NCBI GenBank assembly: GCA_964636685.1
Contig: CAZWUK010000034.1
Location: 1 to 23,392 of the forward strand
DNA length: 23,392 nucleotides
Direction: 5' to 3'
DNA from: CAZWUK01 sp964636685
Lineage (GTDB): Bacteria; Bacillota; Clostridia; Christensenellales; CAG-138
Every line of letters begins with the position of its first letter. The stretch's first letter is position 1. The position numbers were made by a program, and so were the translations under genes. The notes below the pieces were generated by a model that was not told the DNA's origin, made no database searches, and was given only the letters and a program-made list of their open reading frames with translations. Positions 19,653 through 23,392 of this stretch are shown piece by piece.

Positions 19653-21293
19653 TCATTCAAGCGTTTTCCGCCTGTTGCTTTGCTTTTTTTGCTGTATCCG
19701 CCATGCGATCAGGATCACGGCGCCCATCAGCACGAGTGCGGCCGGCAGCGCAATATAGAGCTTCTGTATGACGCCCGCGATGATGTAGCTCACAAACGAT
19801 ACCGCCGCCACCAGCATGGCATACGGAATCTGGGTGGAGACATGGTTGATGTGGTCGCACTGCGCGCCCGTTGACGCCATGATCGTCGTATCGGAGATCG
19901 GCGAGCAGTGATCGCCGCAGACCGCGCCCGCAAGACAGGCGGACACAGTAATGACCATGATTTCATTCGTCTCCGGAAGAATGGAAAGCACGATCGGAAT
20001 TAGGATGCCGAACGTCCCCCAGGAGGTGCCCGTGGCGAACGCCAGTCCCAACGCGATCAAAAACAATACCGCCGGCAGAAACATGGAAACAGAGGCGTTG
20101 CCCGCCACCACGGTCTTGACAAACTCGCCCGCGCCCAGCGCATCGCGGCAAAAGCCGGACAGCGTCCATGCAAAGGTCAAGATGAGGATCGCCGGCACCA
20201 TCTGATGAAAGCCCTCCGGAATGCACGCTGCAAACTCCTTGAACGTGAGGATCTTCCGGGGAATGTACAGCAGGAAGGCGACGACCAGCGCCACAAAGGA
20301 TCCCAACACCAAGCCGACGGAGGCGTCGCACGCGGCAAACGCCTCAACAAACGGAACGCCTTCAAAAAAGCCGCCGGTATAGACCATGCCCAGTACGCAG
20401 GCGACGATTAGTACCGCCACGGGGAGGATGAGATCCAGCACACGTCCCCTGTCGGAAACCTGTTGTCCGGCGTCGCCGGCGTAGGGGCGTGCCTGCGTCG
20501 TAAATAGATCGCCCTGTTCAGCGTTCTTTTCGTGCTTTTTCATCGCGCCAAAGTCAAACTTCAGCGCAGTTGTCAAAACGATGAAGACGATCGTCAACAG
20601 CGCGTAGAAATTGTAGGGGATCGTTTTCAGAAACGTTGCAAATCCGTCTACGCCCGTTCCCTCCGCGCTGGAGGTCACAGCCGCCGCCCAGCTTGAAATG
20701 GGCGCGATGATGCAGATCGGCGCGGCGGTCGCATCGATGAGATACGCGAGCTTTGCACGCGAAACGCCGAACTTATCCGTCACCGGACGCATCACGCTTC
20801 CCACGGTCAGGCAGTTGAAATAGTCGTCAACAAAAATCAAGGCGCCAAGACCAAACGTTGCAAATTCCGCGCCGCGCTTGGAGCGAATGCCGTTTGACGC
20901 CCATTTGCCGTATGCGGCGCTTCCCCCCGCTCGATTGATGAGCGAAACCAAAATGCCCAGCACAACGAGAAAAATCAAGATTCCCACGTTCCAGCCGTCT
21001 CCAAGCTTTGCGGTCATCATCTCAAAAATCGACGTCACCGTTTTGACGGGATTTCCGTTTGCATATAGCAGCGCGCCGGTCAAAATGCCGACAAACAGGG
21101 AGATATACACCTCCTTGGTAATCAGCGCCAGCACAATGGCGACAATCGGCGGTACCAGCGCCCAAAATGTCGCGTATAAATCGCTCCGATATACGGCGTC
21201 CTCCCCCTCCGCCAGCGCGACGCCCGCGAACAGCGCCGTGCAAAGCACAAGCGCCAGGCACAACAGCAGTCTCCTGCAATTTCTAATTTTCAT
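19653..21293 (-). CDS. NhaC-family Na+/H+ antiporter-like transporter, probable lysine transporter (LysW-like)
   Basis: A 546-residue membrane protein with about 12 hydrophobic segments and NhaC-family signatures: FGLGALIFVDDYFNCLTVGS (split here), FATGTSWGTFGILIP, and CGDHCSPISDTT near the C-terminus. The N-terminus looks like a cleavable signal peptide ending near ALAEG. NhaC members exchange Na+ with H+ or organic solutes. The gene is preceded by a lysine riboswitch, and an NhaC-type family (LysW) has been predicted from such riboswitches to carry lysine, so lysine is the likely substrate. The ATG at 21293 is chosen (AGAGGG 5 bases upstream); a longer frame upstream is the translated riboswitch. 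Confidence 0.88.
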   Translation of the reverse strand: MKIRNCRRLLLCLALVLCTALFAGVALAEGEDAVYRSDLYATFWALVPPIVAIVLALITKEVYISLFVGILTGALLYANGNPVKTVTSIFEMMTAKLGDGWNVGILIFLVVLGILVSLINRAGGSAAYGKWASNGIRSKRGAEFATFGLGALIFVDDYFNCLTVGSVMRPVTDKFGVSRAKLAYLIDATAAPICIIAPISSWAAAVTSSAEGTGVDGFATFLKTIPYNFYALLTIVFIVLTTALKFDFGAMKKHEKNAEQGDLFTTQARPYAGDAGQQVSDRGRVLDLILPVAVLIVACVLGMVYTGGFFEGVPFVEAFAACDASVGLVLGSFVALVVAFLLYIPRKILTFKEFAACIPEGFHQMVPAILILTFAWTLSGFCRDALGAGEFVKTVVAGNASVSMFLPAVLFLIALGLAFATGTSWGTFGILIPIVLSILPETNEIMVITVSACLAGAVCGDHCSPISDTTIMASTGAQCDHINHVSTQIPYAMLVAAVSFVSYIIAGVIQKLYIALPAALVLMGAVILIAWRIQQKKQSNRRKTLE

Positions 21294-21317
21294 GGTTTCC
21301 CTCTCTCTCCGGCCGAC

Positions 21318-21349
21318 AAAAAATGCAGCCGTCACGAAATACGGCTGCA
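21318..21349 (-). terminator. Riboswitch expression-platform terminator
   Basis: The stem TGCAGCCGT / ACGGCTGCA (21324-21332 and 21341-21349) is followed on the minus strand by TTTTTT (21318-21323), 25 bases before the transporter ATG. Part of its loop and stem (minus TTTCGTGAC, 21331-21339) can pair instead with minus GTCACGAAA in the aptamer (21381-21389), a 9-bp candidate antiterminator. Confidence 0.88.
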
Positions 21350-21367
21350 CAGAAAAACGACTTCTCC

Positions 21368-21523
21368 GATAGCGCTTCACTTTCGTGACAGTACGCCGCA
21401 TCTTCTGCGGCGTCCCAGCATCGGGTGGTATGACGGCCATCCCGCGCTTCGGCGGATCTCCCTTTTTCCTGCGGTCTGTCATGACCTGTTTTGCAGGATA
21501 CTCCTGATCTCCGCGCCTCTATC
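21368..21523 (-). ncRNA. Lysine riboswitch (L box) aptamer
   Basis: On the minus strand the RNA reads GATAGAGGCGCGGAG, AGGAGTATCCTG, AAAAAGGGAGATCCGCCGAAG and GATGCTGGGACGCCGCAG, in the order and spacing of the lysine riboswitch, and closes with GCGCTATC pairing to the opening GATAG..GC. Conserved core pieces GAGGNGCG, AGUA, CCGAAG and CUGGG are all present. With the terminator that follows, lysine binding would stop transcription of the transporter. Confidence 0.92.
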
Positions 21524-21524
21524 A

Positions 21525-21547
21525 TTTTGAGTTCGACTCAAATTATA
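21525..21547 (-). promoter_or_regulatory. Candidate promoter and palindrome at the riboswitch transcript start
   Basis: Minus-strand TATAAT (21542-21547) is followed by TTTGAGT-CGA-ACTCAAA (21525-21541), which would span the transcription start. The -35 region is weak. The palindrome could be an operator or a 5' hairpin protecting the RNA. Confidence 0.45.
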
Positions 21548-21617
21548 TATAATTGTTGCTGGTAATATACCACGCTATGCACCGGATTGCAAGACTTGTC
21601 TGCATTTTTATGCACAA
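21541..21617. other. Remaining intergenic stretch between the riboswitch promoter and the CmpB-like gene
   Basis: AT-rich sequence with a short TGCAT / ATGCA inverted repeat on the minus strand after the CmpB-like gene. No strong terminator or gene is visible here. Confidence 0.4.
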
Positions 21618-22496
21618 TTATTTTTTGCGCTCCTCTTTCCTGTGCTGTTTTTTCTTCTGCACCCGCTCTTTTACCTGCTCCAAGGCGTCGCTGTGCAGTA
21701 CGGATCGAAGATCCGGAAACGCCTGTACAAACCGGCCGTGACGCCGCGACAATTCCGAAAGCAGCGCTTCCCGCCGCTTCTCCGCCTCCTCGCGTCGCTT
21801 CGCAACGGCGTCCGCAAGCTCATGCTTTTTACGCTCCGTTTCCTCCAGCAGCTCGGTTTTCTTTTGCTCTACGCCCTCTCGCAGCTCGATTTTCTTCTTT
21901 TCTGCCGCAATCGCCGTTTCGGCAACCGTTCCGCCAATACTGTCCGAAAGCGCGTGCAGCAGCTTTCCGACCTCCTCCAGTTGTTTCAGCTGTTGGTTCA
22001 TCCGGTTGACGGAGATTACGGTCACGATGGTATCGGCAACGATCATTGCACAAAAGAGTCCCGCCGCGCTCCAACCCAGCCAAGTCGGCAGAAGCGCCAC
22101 CGCGCCCGCGATCAACGGGTGGATGACGTCAACGATCAGTATGCACGCAAGGCCCCAGAGGAGCGAAAACTTCAGGCACACGTAACCGCCGATATTGAGC
22201 GGCTGCTTGGAATAATCCCACCAGCGCTGATGAAACAGCTTTTCCATGATATAGCCGGTCACAAGCTCGATCAGCGTGGTGACAATCACCGAGCCGACAT
22301 ATAGCAAAAGCAGGTTTTCCTTGAGCGGCGCCAGAAGCGCCACGACCGCGACAAGCCCAAAGCCGTAGATCGGGCAGACCGGGCCGTTTAAAAAACCGCG
22401 GTTGACGAACCTGCCTTGATTGACCGCCGCAAATACCACCTCGGTGCACCAGCCGAGAAACGCATAGATGAAAAAATAAAGCAGATAAAAATACAT
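21618..22496 (-). CDS. CmpB-family (PF06541-like) putative ABC transporter permease with coiled-coil tail
   Basis: A 292-residue protein. The N-terminal half has about five membrane helices and the family opening YFFIYAFLGWCTEVVFAAV, then QGRFVNRGFLNGPVCPIYG (about 27-45) and ELVTGYIMEKLFHQRWWDYS (about 77-96). The family is named as an ABC permease but the function is unproven. The second half (about 165-292) is a long charged coiled coil rich in Glu/Lys/Arg (EKKKIELREGVEQKKTELLE and following), which is cytoplasmic by the positive-inside rule. The ATG at 22496 is preferred with GAGG 4 bases upstream; a GTG four codons earlier (22508) is an alternative. It stands alone between two unrelated transcription units. 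Confidence 0.85.
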   Translation of the reverse strand: MYFYLLYFFIYAFLGWCTEVVFAAVNQGRFVNRGFLNGPVCPIYGFGLVAVVALLAPLKENLLLLYVGSVIVTTLIELVTGYIMEKLFHQRWWDYSKQPLNIGGYVCLKFSLLWGLACILIVDVIHPLIAGAVALLPTWLGWSAAGLFCAMIVADTIVTVISVNRMNQQLKQLEEVGKLLHALSDSIGGTVAETAIAAEKKKIELREGVEQKKTELLEETERKKHELADAVAKRREEAEKRREALLSELSRRHGRFVQAFPDLRSVLHSDALEQVKERVQKKKQHRKEERKK

Positions 22497-22570
22497 AAGG
22501 CCTCGCACGATTCCATTTTTTTCTCATTGTAACGCGTTTTGTCGAATTCGAAAATAGGGCTTCGACGCAT

Positions 22571-22598
22571 AAAAAAATCCCCGCGTTTCCGCGGGGAT
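22571..22598 (-). terminator. Terminator after ftsZ
   Basis: The stem ATCCCCGCG / CGCGGGGAT (22577-22585 and 22590-22598) with a 4-base loop is followed on the minus strand by seven T residues. Confidence 0.93.
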
Positions 22599-22609
22599 CA
22601 GACATTTGC

Positions 22610-23392
22610 CTATTTTCTCAGGAAAGCGGGGATATCGAGCTTGTTTTTCGGCTGCTCGTTATAATCGCGGCGAATGTCGCTCTCGTCGATCGCCGGTTCG
22701 GTCGGCTTGACCGTTTGATTCATGGGTTCCTCCGCGACCACCGGGCGGCGTGGGGTATAGGACGCCGCGCTGAAGGTCTGCGGTTCGGCCGTACGTGCAG
22801 CTGCCGCCGCGAACGGAGACACGCTGCTGTAATTGGAAGACGATCCGCCGCCGAAAGCGGAAGAGGAGCCGCTTCCCGCGGATTCCGAGGAGCGGGAGCT
22901 ACTGCCGAACCCGCCGATGGTGGGCCCGCCAAACGACGAAGCGCCAACCACAGAGTTGAGCTGCGAGGACTGCGCCGCACGATAGCTGTTTTGGAACTGC
23001 GAACCGAACATCGATCCGACGTTCTGCATCACATGATCGGACTCAAAGCCGGTTGCGATAACCGTGATGCGCAGCGCGTCGCCCATCGCGTCGTCGATAT
23101 CCGCGCCGAAGATGATGTTGGCTTCCGGATCGGCGTTCTCGGAGATGATCTCCGCCGCCTCGTTGACCTCCAGCAGGCTCAAATCGGGGCCGCCGGTAAT
23201 ATTCATCAGCACGCCGCGCGCGCCGTTGATGCTCGTTTCAAGCAGCGGGCTCTCCACGGCCTGACGCGCGGCTTCCGCAGCGCGCTTTTCGCCGGAGGCG
23301 TTGCCGATGCCCATATGCGCAAGACCCTTTTCCTTCATGATGGTCTTGACGTCGGCAAAGTCGAGGTTAATCATGGCAGGCACAGCGATCAG
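22610..23392 (-). CDS. ftsZ: Cell division protein FtsZ, C-terminal part (cut by window edge)
   Basis: The visible part of FtsZ, the tubulin-like GTPase that forms the division ring. It starts within LIAVPAMINLDFADVKTIM, the hinge between the GTPase and C-terminal domains, and continues with NASGEKRAAEAARQAVESPL and ISENADPEANIIFGADIDD. GTPase motifs are outside the window. The linker after ITVIATGF is long (about 130 residues), rich in Ser/Gly/Ala in its middle. The last residues KLDIPAFLRK are the conserved tail that binds FtsA/SepF-type partners. A strong terminator follows. Confidence 0.97.
   Translation of the reverse strand: MIAVPAMINLDFADVKTIMKEKGLAHMGIGNASGEKRAAEAARQAVESPLLETSINGARGVLMNITGGPDLSLLEVNEAAEIISENADPEANIIFGADIDDAMGDALRITVIATGFESDHVMQNVGSMFGSQFQNSYRAAQSSQLNSVVGASSFGGPTIGGFGSSSRSSESAGSGSSSAFGGGSSSNYSSVSPFAAAAARTAEPQTFSAASYTPRRPVVAEEPMNQTVKPTEPAIDESDIRRDYNEQPKNKLDIPAFLRK

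Noticed and set aside
21294..21482. N-terminal extension of the NhaC-family protein
   Set aside because: The sequence is the lysine riboswitch and terminator; the ATG at 21293 has a ribosome site and begins a proper membrane signal.

Overview
The window looks like chromosome from a GC-rich, Gram-positive, anaerobic member of the Clostridia. This rests on gene content: a membrane pyrophosphatase, the NusG_II/Gx-transporter pair, DUF896 and DUF523 proteins, a lysine riboswitch, BmrCD-type ABC exporters, many lipoproteins and AGGAGG-type ribosome binding sites. I cannot name the genus. No rRNA, tRNA, CRISPR array or phage gene was seen. Both ends cut through genes: hppA on the left and ftsZ on the right, both on the minus strand.

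Layout. 1-1671 (minus): start of hppA, a YkvA/DUF1232 membrane protein with an apparent one-base frameshift, and a DUF523 protein. 1849-4048 (minus): an OmpR-type response regulator and its histidine kinase, ending at a clear terminator. 4274-10870 (plus): the most distinctive part. It encodes a lipoprotein with three FMN-binding repeats, a NusG_II protein, a Gx-transporter membrane protein, an RnfG-like protein with two FMN-binding domains, a PplA-like tandem-repeat lipoprotein and an ApbE flavin transferase, then DUF6933-like and DUF896 proteins. 10830-11197 is a 93-bp tandem repeat array. 11270-14775 (minus): an asymmetric heterodimeric ABC exporter. 14978-17767 (plus): a membrane-anchored NlpC/P60 peptidoglycan hydrolase, a pentapeptide-repeat protein and a nitrilase-family amidase, ending in a 157-bp foldback element. 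18012-19534 (minus): a small membrane protein, a YbjQ protein and a membrane-anchored MerR regulator. 19653-21523 (minus): an NhaC-family transporter under a lysine riboswitch with an attenuator. 21618-22496 (minus): a CmpB-like membrane protein. 22610-23392 (minus): the C-terminal part of FtsZ.

How the genes fit together. The 4274-10053 genes look like one cell-surface flavoprotein system. ApbE would attach FMN covalently to the D-x-x-[ST]-[GSA]-A-[TS] motifs of the FMN-binding proteins. The NusG_II/Gx-transporter pair resembles what is called EetA/EetB in Listeria extracellular electron transfer. The divergent two-component system is the natural candidate regulator. No Ndh2-type dehydrogenase or demethylmenaquinone gene lies in the window, so the electron donor is unknown.

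The most unusual points are: a roughly 120-residue low-complexity, Asp/Lys/His-rich insertion inside the second FMN-binding domain of the RnfG-like protein; the foldback element whose first base completes a neighbouring stop codon; the 93-bp repeat array running into a DUF896 gene; and a 15-bp CcpA/LacI-like operator present twice.
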